Assembly: GCA_002344345.1 (NCBI GenBank)
Contig: DDTL01000203.1
Coordinates: forward strand, 1-9,181
From: Saprospiraceae bacterium UBA2365
Lineage (GTDB): Bacteria > Bacteroidota > Bacteroidia > Chitinophagales > Saprospiraceae
Direction of reading: 5' to 3'
Length of the DNA stretch: 9,181 bases
Shown here: piece by piece, positions 1-6,670 of the stretch
Position numbering within the stretch: the first letter of the stretch is position 1
Layout of the letters: every line of letters starts with the position of its first letter
Notes under the pieces: model-generated
The model's input: only the letters and a program-made list of their open reading frames with translations
What the model was told of the DNA's origin: nothing
The model's database searches: none
Position numbers and translations under genes: made by a program

Positions 1-22
1 TTTATAAACAAATGATATTCAA

Positions 23-190
23 TTAATAAGAAATATTAAAATCGTAATCTACGTAATAAGTATTCCGCATGTCCCTGTATTTCAAGTCTTCAATAAAAGT
101 GATCACTTTATCTGCGAAATTTTGGGTAATGTTCTTTCTATAGTTAGTTTTTTGTAAAACCGCTCTGGCATTCACTTGATATGCCGCTGT
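23..190 (-). pseudogene. Possible C-terminal gene remnant (55 codons, no start)
   Basis: On the minus strand a frame is open from just after a stop at 191-193 down to a TAA at 23-25, giving 55 codons. It has no start codon near its upstream end; the only Met codon is at 68-70. The predicted peptide is charged and aromatic, ending in Asp-Tyr-Asp-Phe-Asn-Ile-Ser-Tyr, and looks more like a real protein end than most random frames. The frame above it is closed by two stops (191-193 and 197-199), and no other frame continues it convincingly. I do not recognise a family. It may be the eroded 3' end of a former gene, but a chance opening of this length is quite possible in DNA this rich in A and T. 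Confidence 0.22.
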
Positions 191-507
191 TTATGTTTAG
201 ACCATTATTAACGCATGAACCACAAAAAAGTATACCGAAATCAAAAACTTAACAAATCATTTAATAAAATTGAGTCTGCTCTGAAAAGTCCAATTTGTTG
301 ATTTTAATTCGTTTTTTGCCCCGACCTACTGACGTCAAAGATCAGCACAAGACTTAAGGTAAACGATTGAAAAACAACAAATTAAAAGTCCACTTTCAGG
401 CGTGTACTGACTGAAAACGTCAGGGCATGTGCTGACTGAAAACGCGATAGGGATTTAGGGGGCAAAGACTTTTCGTAAAAGACTCAAGATTTGCTATTCC
501 AGCATAT
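191..507. other. Non-coding AT-rich region downstream of the M23 gene
   Basis: No convincing gene is present. A 28-codon plus-strand frame (215-301, ATG to TGA) is Lys/Asn-rich and probably chance. The notable contents are a near-perfect repeat pair at 399-444, an exact 9-base inverted pair (AATTTGTTG at 292-300, its complement at 375-383), and an exact 9-base direct pair (AAAAGTCCA at 284-292 and 384-392). There is also a weak 5-bp hairpin CTTTT/AAAAG at 469-481. I found no clear terminator for the M23 gene, which is read towards this region. The sequence could be a decayed intergenic or insertion remnant, but no transposase or paired terminal inverted repeats are seen. Confidence 0.5.
399..444. 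repeat. Tandem repeat pair, 25-base period
   Basis: Two copies of a 21-base unit lie at 399-419 and 424-444 and match at 19 of 21 positions; the differences are G402/A427 and A406/G431. The shared core is CTGACTGAAAACG. In the first copy, CTGAC at 407-411 pairs with GTCAG at 419-423 to make a 5-bp stem with a 7-base loop. A weaker echo (TACTGAC) is at 327-333. The function is unknown; it could be a protein-binding site, part of a 3' untranslated region of the M23 transcript, or a member of a dispersed intergenic repeat family. Confidence 0.6.
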
Positions 508-1338
508 CTAAAATACGATGTAATCAGCCGGATTCAACGGAGTGCTTTTGTACCATAATTCAAAATGCAGATGCGGACCATCCGTCAAAGTACCTGTGTT
601 GCCTATGATCCCTATGGCTTCACCGGCAGACACGAAAGTTCCGGTTTTCTTAAGCAGTTTGTCATTGTGCTTATACACCGAAACCATATCGTTGGGATGT
701 TGAAGTGCAATGGTATTGCCTGTTTCGATAGAATAATCTGCAAAAACCACCACACCTTCCATGATGGCTTTGATCGCCGAATTTTTTTTGCCTGCAATGT
801 CGATCCCGTAGTGACCTTTTTTGAAATCTGCTCCATGTATGATCTGCCCGTCCAATGGCGCATTCAGGTATTGAATGCCAATGTTTTTTCTGATGGAAAC
901 ACTCTTTGCCGGTACGGAAGCATTGTTTTTGGATTCTTTGGATTTTTTATCAGTCTGGACAGTTTTTCTGGCTGCTTTTCCATGCCCTGACTCCAGTTCC
1001 GTGGCTTCTTCGACTCCTCTCATGATATGTTGGATTGCTTCAATGTATTTATCCTGCGAAGCGATCTGATTTTCCAGATCTTCTACATATTTATTCATCT
1101 TGATAACATAGGTGTTGTTTTCGATATCGGCATATCCGGGTATGAACAATTTCAACGGTGTGTAAGATATGATCAATAATGAGACGCTCAACATCAATAT
1201 AAATACTAAGATGACACCCGGAATGACAAATTTTCTTTTGATTTTGAAAGCAAATTTCTCTTCATAGGTTTGATCATTCAAAATGACAATTTTGAACTTT
1301 TCTTCCTTCCTGTTTTTATTTTTTCCTGTTTCAGCCAT
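508..1338 (-). CDS. Membrane-anchored M23 (LytM) family metallopeptidase
   Basis: This is a predicted zinc endopeptidase that cuts peptide cross-links in the periplasmic peptidoglycan. It has 276 residues. Residues 1-36 are a basic cytoplasmic tail with an Asn-Asp-Gln-Thr-Tyr-Glu-Glu-Lys-Phe segment; similar tails are common in Bacteroidota M23 proteins. Residues 37-59 form one transmembrane helix, about 72-115 are a likely coiled coil, and about 118-150 are a Lys/Ser-rich linker. The LytM domain spans about 160-273. All active-site residues expected of M23 are visible: zinc ligands H176 and D180 (HxxxD), H224 in Tyr-Lys-His, and the HxH pair H256/H258. The enzyme is therefore probably active rather than a degenerate activator. 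The ATG at 1336-1338 is preceded by only a weak ribosome-binding sequence. It diverges from porW, so a role in making room for secretion machinery in the wall is plausible but inferred. Confidence 0.9.
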   Translation of the reverse strand: MAETGKNKNRKEEKFKIVILNDQTYEEKFAFKIKRKFVIPGVILVFILMLSVSLLIISYTPLKLFIPGYADIENNTYVIKMNKYVEDLENQIASQDKYIEAIQHIMRGVEEATELESGHGKAARKTVQTDKKSKESKNNASVPAKSVSIRKNIGIQYLNAPLDGQIIHGADFKKGHYGIDIAGKKNSAIKAIMEGVVVFADYSIETGNTIALQHPNDMVSVYKHNDKLLKKTGTFVSAGEAIGIIGNTGTLTDGPHLHFELWYKSTPLNPADYIVF

Positions 1339-1709
1339 CCTAATCTCAGATTACAAAATAAAAATCTATTTTTTATGTTATATTAACACTTTGTAAAACT
1401 ATAATTTTATTGAAGAGCACAAAAATTAAAGGCTCGATTTTTTATTGTTGATTATTGAACATATTTTGACTGTGCAAAGTTTGAAAACTTGAAATTGGTC
1501 TGATATTTTTTTAAAACTTTCAGATAATCCCATATTCATACATTGCAAATATTTATCATATTTCATTATTTTTGCAAAAAATTATCTGAGATCATAAAGA
1601 AATAATGAAAAATCAGAGAAATTATTGCATTTAATGTGTTCATCATTGGATATGGTATCAAATACCCGTATGACAAAATGGGTTAGTATTAACTAAAAAA
1701 CTTTCTGAA
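1339..1709. other. AT-rich divergent intergenic region (M23 / porW)
   Basis: This 371-base spacer separates two divergent genes and must hold both sets of promoters. On the plus strand the best Bacteroidota-type -7 match is at 1567-1574 (separate entry). On the minus strand the sequence shortly upstream of the M23 start, complementary to 1354-1361, reads TTATTTTG, one base off TAnnTTTG, but I see no well-placed -33 partner. A 20-codon plus-strand frame (1634-1696) sits just upstream of porW and is probably chance. No RNA gene or riboswitch is recognisable. Confidence 0.5.
1543..1574 (+). promoter_or_regulatory. Candidate porW promoter (Bacteroidota -33/-7 type)
   Basis: TATTTTTG at 1567-1574 matches the Bacteroidota -7 consensus TAnnTTTG exactly. 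A TTG at 1543-1545 lies 21 bases upstream, in the usual range for the -33 element. Transcription would begin near 1581 and leave a leader of about 130 bases before the TTG start of porW. The surrounding DNA is very AT-rich, so a chance match is possible. Confidence 0.35.
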
Positions 1710-4436
1710 TTGAAACAAAAATATGCTTTTTTACTGATAATGATTGTTTTGTTGTCCATCGCAGGCTGCACTACCACCAAAAGAAAAGGAGATGTCTCCA
1801 AAGGAGGCAAGGTATATCACAATACTACCGCCTTATACAACGGTTATTTCAATGCCAATGAGTTGTATCAGAAAAGTATGGTTACATTGGTTGACCAGCA
1901 CCAGGATAGCTACACCAGGTTGCTCAGCCTGTATCCATACAGGGATGTAAAAGATGCGAGCGCGGTCATTCCTGATTTGAATATCGCGATCGAAAAAGTA
2001 TCAAGAGTGATCAATATGCACAGGGTCAGCGACTGGACAGACGACGCATATCTGCTCATCGGCAAATCGCAGTATCTTAAACAGGATTTTGAAACTGCAG
2101 AAAAGACCCTTGAATATTTCGTCAATGAAATGCATCCTGCAAAACTGACCGTTCAAAAAGCAAATGATGTTTCAAAAGACGGGAAAAAAAGCAAATCAAA
2201 AAAATCTGCCAGGAAATCTGCTTCCAAAAATTCTGGCAAAAAATCAAATGCAAAAAATAATGCGGCGGCGGTTGCAGGAACCATAGACAGTAAGTTCGCC
2301 TACACAGAAGGTTTGATCTGGATGGCAAAAACTTATATTGAAAGGGAAAGGTGGCCTTCAGCCAATTATATGATCAGTAAGCTGGAAAGTGAAAATACCG
2401 ATCCTGACCTCACTTCAGATATTCATGTGGTAAAAGCCTATTATTTTATTAAAAATAAGAATTTTAGCGAAGCGGTTGCTCCTCTGACTAAAGCCATTGA
2501 GACTGCTGATAAAAAGGATAAGGCCAGATATGCTTATATTTTGGCCCAGATACATGAATTGCTCGGTCAATCTGTAGAGGCAGGCAAAATGTATGGTTTT
2601 GCTTATGAAAATACAAAAGATTATAATCTTGAATTCAATGCCAGACTCAACGCATTCAAAAATTCTTCAGCGACGACGCACAGCAGTCAGGATGTTTTGA
2701 AAGAACTGGACAAAATGCTCAAGGAAGAAAAATTTGCCGAATACAAAGACCAGATCTATTATACCAAGGCTGAGATTTATGCAAAAACGGGTGATAACGA
2801 AGAATCTGAAAAATATTATAGATTGTCTCTGAGTCATAATACATCCAATAATGACCTTAAAGCTGAAATCTACCATCTGTTGGCCAATCGCTATTTTGAG
2901 AAAGAGTCTTATCTTGAAGCAAAGAATTATTTTGACAGTACGCTTATGTTTATGCACAAGACTGATGAAAGATTTGCGATGACAACCAAGTACGCCAATA
3001 ATCTGAGACTGATCGCCACCAATCTGGAAACGATCCAGTTGCAGGATAGCCTGATTGCCCTGAGCTTTAAAAGCAGGGAAGAACAGGAAGCGATTGCAAT
3101 CAAAATAAAAGAAGAAAGAGAGAAAAACAGAAAACTTCAACAAACTGTTGAAAATAAATCTCCTGTCACTATGGCTGATGATCAGGGTATAGACCGAACC
3201 AATGCAGGTAGAGATTTAAGCACCATGAGTTCTTTTTTTGCATACAACCAGAATTCTGTGAGAATAGGAAAAATGGATTTTGAGAGAAAATGGGAATTCA
3301 GAGCGTTGGAAGACGACTGGAGGCGTTCTGCAAAATCCAGTGGAAGGAGCAATGATGAAGACGATGAGCAGGTTACACAAACCGAAAAACTGACGGATGC
3401 GGAATTCAGGACGTATATGAAGGATGTTCCAAATACAGAACAAGCTCTTACAGCAGCTCAAAATCAAATCCAGAAAGCGATGCTCAATCTGGGTATTCTT
3501 TACAAGGATAATCTCGAAAATCATAAATTGTCTGCTGAGATCCTGGAAAAACTTGTAAGTAAATACCCGGATTTCGAAGAAAATTGTAAAGCTTTGTATT
3601 ACACTTACCTTGCTTATAACAATTTATCCCAAAAAGACAATGCGCAACACGTGGTCAACAGAATGGCAAGCAATTTCCCTGATTGCAGTTTTACCCTTGC
3701 CCTGACGAAGGAAGGTTACCTTGCAGAGCAAATGAAAAAGCTCAACACAAAGGAAAATCTGTATCAGGAAGTTTTTACACTGTACAAAGCTGAAAACTAC
3801 AAGGCTGCACACAAAAGAATACAGGATACCAAATCGCAGTTCGAAACAGACCCGGGATATGCTGTGAAATTTGACTTTATTGAAGCAGTATGTGTCGGCA
3901 ATATAGATGGGAAAGAAGCCTACATCAAATCATTGGAAAACCTCATAGCCCGGTACCCGAATACTCCGGAAGAAATCAAGGCGAAGGAAATGTTGAGATT
4001 TCTGAAAGGAGACAGACAGGCATTTGATCCGATCATTTATAAAGAAGGAGTGGAGGCTTTTGATCTGGAAGGTGATAAAATGCACTATATTTTTGTAGTA
4101 TTATATAATGTGGATCAAAACCAGCTCAATGAAGCGAAAAAAGAAATATCCTCCTACAATTCCAAATTCTATAAGCAGGATGGCCTGAGAATTTCCAATA
4201 TTTATCTGGATACCAATGAGTCCGTACAGATCATTCTGATCAGGAAATTTGATGACAAAGACAGGTCAATGAAGTATTATTACGAGCTGGAAACACGTTC
4301 TGAAGAGTTTTTGGATAAATCATTCAATTTTGAAGTATTCTCCATCTCCCAAAAGAATTACAGGGAAGTGATCAAGCAAAGATCGGTCAATGCTTACCGC
4401 GAATATTTCGCCAAAACTTACTTGGAAAAAGAATAA
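1710..4436 (+). CDS. porW: T9SS TPR lipoprotein, PorW/SprE family
   Basis: This is an envelope lipoprotein of the type IX secretion and gliding machinery; PorW/SprE proteins are needed for T9SS export and surface motility. It has 908 residues. Residues 1-19 are a lipoprotein signal with lipobox Ile-Ala-Gly-Cys, so C20 would be the lipidated residue. TPR-like helix pairs run through about 110-420 (for example 112-140, 196-227, 346-375, 383-413). A charged coiled coil lies at about 453-482. The segment at 507-540 (Phe-Ala-Tyr-Asn-Gln-Asn, then Glu-Arg-Lys-Trp, Leu-Glu-Asp-Asp-Trp-Arg-Arg-Ser) is the family signature as I know it, followed by more TPRs (588-660) and a C-terminal domain (about 772-905) ending in the usual Ile-Ser-Gln-Lys-Asn-Tyr and Tyr-Phe-Ala-Lys-Thr-Tyr segments. 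The start is TTG: it is the only usable codon between the in-frame TGA at 1671-1673 and the signal peptide, and the next ATG (1740) would remove most of that signal. A Lys/Ser-rich insertion lies at residues 154-190. Confidence 0.85.
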   Translation: MKQKYAFLLIMIVLLSIAGCTTTKRKGDVSKGGKVYHNTTALYNGYFNANELYQKSMVTLVDQHQDSYTRLLSLYPYRDVKDASAVIPDLNIAIEKVSRVINMHRVSDWTDDAYLLIGKSQYLKQDFETAEKTLEYFVNEMHPAKLTVQKANDVSKDGKKSKSKKSARKSASKNSGKKSNAKNNAAAVAGTIDSKFAYTEGLIWMAKTYIERERWPSANYMISKLESENTDPDLTSDIHVVKAYYFIKNKNFSEAVAPLTKAIETADKKDKARYAYILAQIHELLGQSVEAGKMYGFAYENTKDYNLEFNARLNAFKNSSATTHSSQDVLKELDKMLKEEKFAEYKDQIYYTKAEIYAKTGDNEESEKYYRLSLSHNTSNNDLKAEIYHLLANRYFEKESYLEAKNYFDSTLMFMHKTDERFAMTTKYANNLRLIATNLETIQLQDSLIALSFKSREEQEAIAIKIKEEREKNRKLQQTVENKSPVTMADDQGIDRTNAGRDLSTMSSFFAYNQNSVRIGKMDFERKWEFRALEDDWRRSAKSSGRSNDEDDEQVTQTEKLTDAEFRTYMKDVPNTEQALTAAQNQIQKAMLNLGILYKDNLENHKLSAEILEKLVSKYPDFEENCKALYYTYLAYNNLSQKDNAQHVVNRMASNFPDCSFTLALTKEGYLAEQMKKLNTKENLYQEVFTLYKAENYKAAHKRIQDTKSQFETDPGYAVKFDFIEAVCVGNIDGKEAYIKSLENLIARYPNTPEEIKAKEMLRFLKGDRQAFDPIIYKEGVEAFDLEGDKMHYIFVVLYNVDQNQLNEAKKEISSYNSKFYKQDGLRISNIYLDTNESVQIILIRKFDDKDRSMKYYYELETRSEEFLDKSFNFEVFSISQKNYREVIKQRSVNAYREYFAKTYLEKE
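2169..2279 (+). other. Lys/Ser-rich low-complexity insertion inside porW
   Basis: Residues 154-190 of the PorW-like protein are dominated by Lys, Ser, Ala and Asn, with several Lys-Lys and Lys-Ser pairs, ending in a short Ala/Val stretch. The codons are A-rich (AAA and TCA/TCT repeated). The segment interrupts two TPR-like helix regions (112-140 and 196-227), so it is probably an exposed disordered loop. Its strong positive charge would suit contact with peptidoglycan, teichoic-like polymers, lipopolysaccharide or an acidic partner, but which one cannot be told from sequence. Confidence 0.75.
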
Positions 4437-4473
4437 CTGGCTTTCCCGGGCTTAACAACGATGGCCTGAGATT

Positions 4474-4519
4474 AGATCCGGACGAAACTTTATGTGTTTT
4501 GCCCGGATCTTGTTTTTTT
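4474..4519 (+). terminator. Rho-independent terminator after porW
   Basis: AGATCCGG at 4474-4481 pairs perfectly with CCGGATCT at 4503-4510, an 8-bp stem with a 21-base loop. It is followed directly by TGTTTTTTTG (4511-4520). It starts 38 bases after the porW stop. The T-run lies only on the plus-strand side, so it should end porW transcription but not transcripts arriving from the opposite direction. Confidence 0.75.
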
Positions 4520-4549
4520 GTGCTAAATGATCTTGAAGGAATACAGATT

Positions 4550-5461
4550 TTATTTGGCGTAAGATTCATAGATCATTTTGGAGATCTGTGCCATCTTTTC
4601 CCTGGTTTTTGCTTCATCAGTCCATTTTTTGGATAGTAATACCAGACCGTATTTCCTCCCATCCGGTAAAAATACCAGACCTGAATCATGCATTACCTGT
4701 GTAATGGATCCTGTCTTGTTGGCTACGACTACTTCCCTGGGTAAATATCGTGGAATGATATCTCTGTAAAATTGTGACCTGAGTATTTTAAGAATTTCGC
4801 TGCTGGATTCCGGATCCGGTAATTTATCTTTTTCCAATGCCTCAAACAAGACCAACAGATCAATTGCTGTAGTTGTATTGCTGAGCCCCAACTCAAATGC
4901 TTTCAAATCCTCAACACCTCTGAGCACTTGTAGGTCGTTGGCGCCTATTTCACGCATGGCATTGGTCACATTTTTTGCTCCGACCAAATCGATGATGACA
5001 TTGGTAGCGAGATTGGAACTTTTTGTGATCATCTCAAAACACAATTCATAAATTGTAGCTTTCCTGCCAACCTTCCCCTTAAGGATCTCGGTACTGTCCC
5101 CGGTAAGATCTATGGAAAAAACACTGCTGTCAACTATAGAATAAAACTCATTCTTAACTATAATGGAATCGTGAATATTGAATCTGCCTTGTTTTGCCTG
5201 ACGAAATACTTCATATAAAACAGGTGTTTTCATCGTACTTGCAGCATGAAAAACCTCATGCTCATTGATGAAAACCATTCGGTCTGGTTCATCCAAATCC
5301 CGATACGCTACCGCAAAAACGCCTTGATCATCCGTTGAAAGCAAAGCCCTGATCCTGATCTCCAGCCCCGAAATTTGCCCTGTCTGCGCAGATGATGAAA
5401 TTCCAAAAATCATCTGAAACAACGAAAACAGGGCACTCAAGACGATCCACCTTTTTGTCAT
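4550..5461 (-). CDS. Secreted serine hydrolase, class A beta-lactamase fold
   Basis: This is an exported penicillin-recognising serine hydrolase of the beta-lactamase class A-like superfamily (Pfam Beta-lactamase2 type). The start chosen is the ATG at 5459-5461, giving 303 residues. It lies 7 bases after the thiolase stop and opens directly with a type I signal peptide (basic start, hydrophobic core, cleavage near Ser-Ser-Ala-Gln at residue 25). A longer frame reaches 5521 but would overlap the thiolase and bury the signal. Catalytic motifs are present in order: STMK at 75-78 (nucleophile S75, base K78), SSN at 148-150 and KTG at 249-251. I do not see the ExxLN omega-loop motif that true class A enzymes use for deacylation. 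The GVED and NTTTA segments at about 182-198 occupy that place. It may therefore be a peptidase, esterase or penicillin-binding protein-like hydrolase rather than a resistance enzyme. The substrate is unknown. Confidence 0.85.
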   Translation of the reverse strand: MTKRWIVLSALFSLFQMIFGISSSAQTGQISGLEIRIRALLSTDDQGVFAVAYRDLDEPDRMVFINEHEVFHAASTMKTPVLYEVFRQAKQGRFNIHDSIIVKNEFYSIVDSSVFSIDLTGDSTEILKGKVGRKATIYELCFEMITKSSNLATNVIIDLVGAKNVTNAMREIGANDLQVLRGVEDLKAFELGLSNTTTAIDLLVLFEALEKDKLPDPESSSEILKILRSQFYRDIIPRYLPREVVVANKTGSITQVMHDSGLVFLPDGRKYGLVLLSKKWTDEAKTREKMAQISKMIYESYAK

Positions 5462-5468
5462 ATCATTT

Positions 5469-6641
5469 TTAGGATGCAAGATACTCAAAAATTCCGGAAA
5501 CACCCTGACCACCGCCAACACAAGCCGTCACCATACCATATTTTTGTTTTCTCAATCCCATTTCGTTCAATAATTGGGTAGTCAGTTTTGCTCCGGTACA
5601 TCCCAGCGGATGACCCAATGCGATCGCTCCGCCGTTGACATTGACAACGTCAGGATTTAATCCGGCTTCACGGATCACAGCCAGGGATTGCACAGCAAAT
5701 GCTTCATTGAGCTCTATCTGTTCAATGTCGGACAAACTCAAACCTGCCTGTGTCAACGCTTTTGGAATGGCATAAACAGGTCCTATCCCCATGTAAAGCG
5801 GATCCACACCGGCTACCGCATAAGATGCGAGTCTGGCGATGGGGTTCAATCCAAGTGCCTTAACCACTTTATCGCTTACAACGATCACAAATGACGCGCC
5901 ATCAGAAGTTTGGGAAGCAGTGCCTGCCGTTACCACCCCTTTCTGTGAAAAAACAGGCCTGAGTTTTGCCAATGATTCCAAACTAGTATCTCTTCTGACA
6001 CCTTCATCTTTGCTGACAATGGTTTTTTTCTCCTTTCTCTGACCATTTTCCACAAAAACTTCGGTCACTTCAACAGGGATGATCCGATCGTCAAATTTTC
6101 CGGCATCCTGTGCTGCAGCTGCTTTCTGGTGGGACAAAAAGGAAAACATATCCGAATCTTCTCTTGAGATCTGATATTTTTTTGCCACCGCTTCAGCAGT
6201 TGTCCCCATGCCTACGATGTAATCAGGTGTGTTGAGTGCCATCTGATAGCCCGGCGCGAATTTATAACCGGTCATAGGTATCATGCTCATGCTTTCCGTA
6301 CCTCCGGCAATATAAACATCGCCCATGCCGGCACGGATCATGGCTGATGCCATTGCAATCGTTTCCAGACCCGAACCGCAATATCTGTTGACTGTGACGC
6401 CCGGAACTTCATGTCCAAATGCCTGCAAGGCAACCATCCGGCCTATCTGAAGTCCTTGTTCTCCTTCAGGATTTGCGCAGCCCACCAGGACACCATCGAT
6501 GGGGTAGTCTCCGAGTTCTGGTGTTCTGTGCATCATTTCTTTAATGATCGTAGCAGCCAGTTCATCCGAACGAAGGTTTCTGAATGCGCCTTTCCCTGCT
6601 TTTGCAACGGCTGATCTGTATGCTTTAATAATATATGCCAT
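5469..6641 (-). CDS. fadA: Acetyl-CoA acyltransferase (3-ketoacyl-CoA thiolase)
   Basis: This enzyme performs the last step of each beta-oxidation round: it splits 3-ketoacyl-CoA with free CoA into acetyl-CoA and a shortened acyl-CoA, in the cytoplasm. It has 390 residues, a normal thiolase length. The nucleophile is C88 in Asn-Arg-Tyr-Cys-Gly-Ser-Gly. Also visible are Asn-Glu-Ala-Phe at 312-315, the Gly-His-Pro loop with H344, and the second catalytic cysteine C374 in Thr-Ala-Cys-Val-Gly-Gly-Gly. All thiolase active-site elements are therefore intact. It follows fadN by 29 bases and precedes the serine hydrolase by 7, so it is the middle gene of a likely operon. The pairing with a beta-oxidation fusion protein favours a degradative thiolase over a biosynthetic acetoacetyl-CoA thiolase, although sequence alone does not exclude the latter. 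Confidence 0.95.
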   Translation of the reverse strand: MAYIIKAYRSAVAKAGKGAFRNLRSDELAATIIKEMMHRTPELGDYPIDGVLVGCANPEGEQGLQIGRMVALQAFGHEVPGVTVNRYCGSGLETIAMASAMIRAGMGDVYIAGGTESMSMIPMTGYKFAPGYQMALNTPDYIVGMGTTAEAVAKKYQISREDSDMFSFLSHQKAAAAQDAGKFDDRIIPVEVTEVFVENGQRKEKKTIVSKDEGVRRDTSLESLAKLRPVFSQKGVVTAGTASQTSDGASFVIVVSDKVVKALGLNPIARLASYAVAGVDPLYMGIGPVYAIPKALTQAGLSLSDIEQIELNEAFAVQSLAVIREAGLNPDVVNVNGGAIALGHPLGCTGAKLTTQLLNEMGLRKQKYGMVTACVGGGQGVSGIFEYLAS

Positions 6642-6670
6642 CGATAAATAGATTTTGATTTTGATAAAAA

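Noticed and set aside
215..301. 28-codon plus-strand frame starting at ATG 215
   Set aside because: Short, Lys/Asn-rich and in AT-rich DNA, with no ribosome-binding site or recognisable motif.
330..337. 8-base palindrome TGACGTCA
   Set aside because: A single short palindrome resembling a eukaryotic CRE site; no bacterial meaning is supported here.
469..481. Hairpin CTTTT/AAAAG as a terminator for the M23 gene
   Set aside because: Only five A-T-rich pairs and no following T-run on the minus strand.
1..507. Insertion sequence or CRISPR array
   Set aside because: No transposase, no paired terminal inverted repeats, and only two repeat copies with a spacer of four bases.
1634..1696. 20-codon upstream frame in the porW leader
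   Set aside because: No Shine-Dalgarno sequence and no attenuator-like residue bias or hairpin; probably chance, though it could be revisited if leader control is suspected.
2667..3143. 158-codon minus-strand frame opposite porW
   Set aside because: Phe/Ile-rich complement of Lys/Glu-rich TPR codons; a shadow of porW with no motif.
5462..5521. Longer N-terminus for the serine hydrolase beginning at 5521
   Set aside because: It would overlap the thiolase coding end by about 50 bases and put twenty extra residues before an otherwise complete signal peptide.
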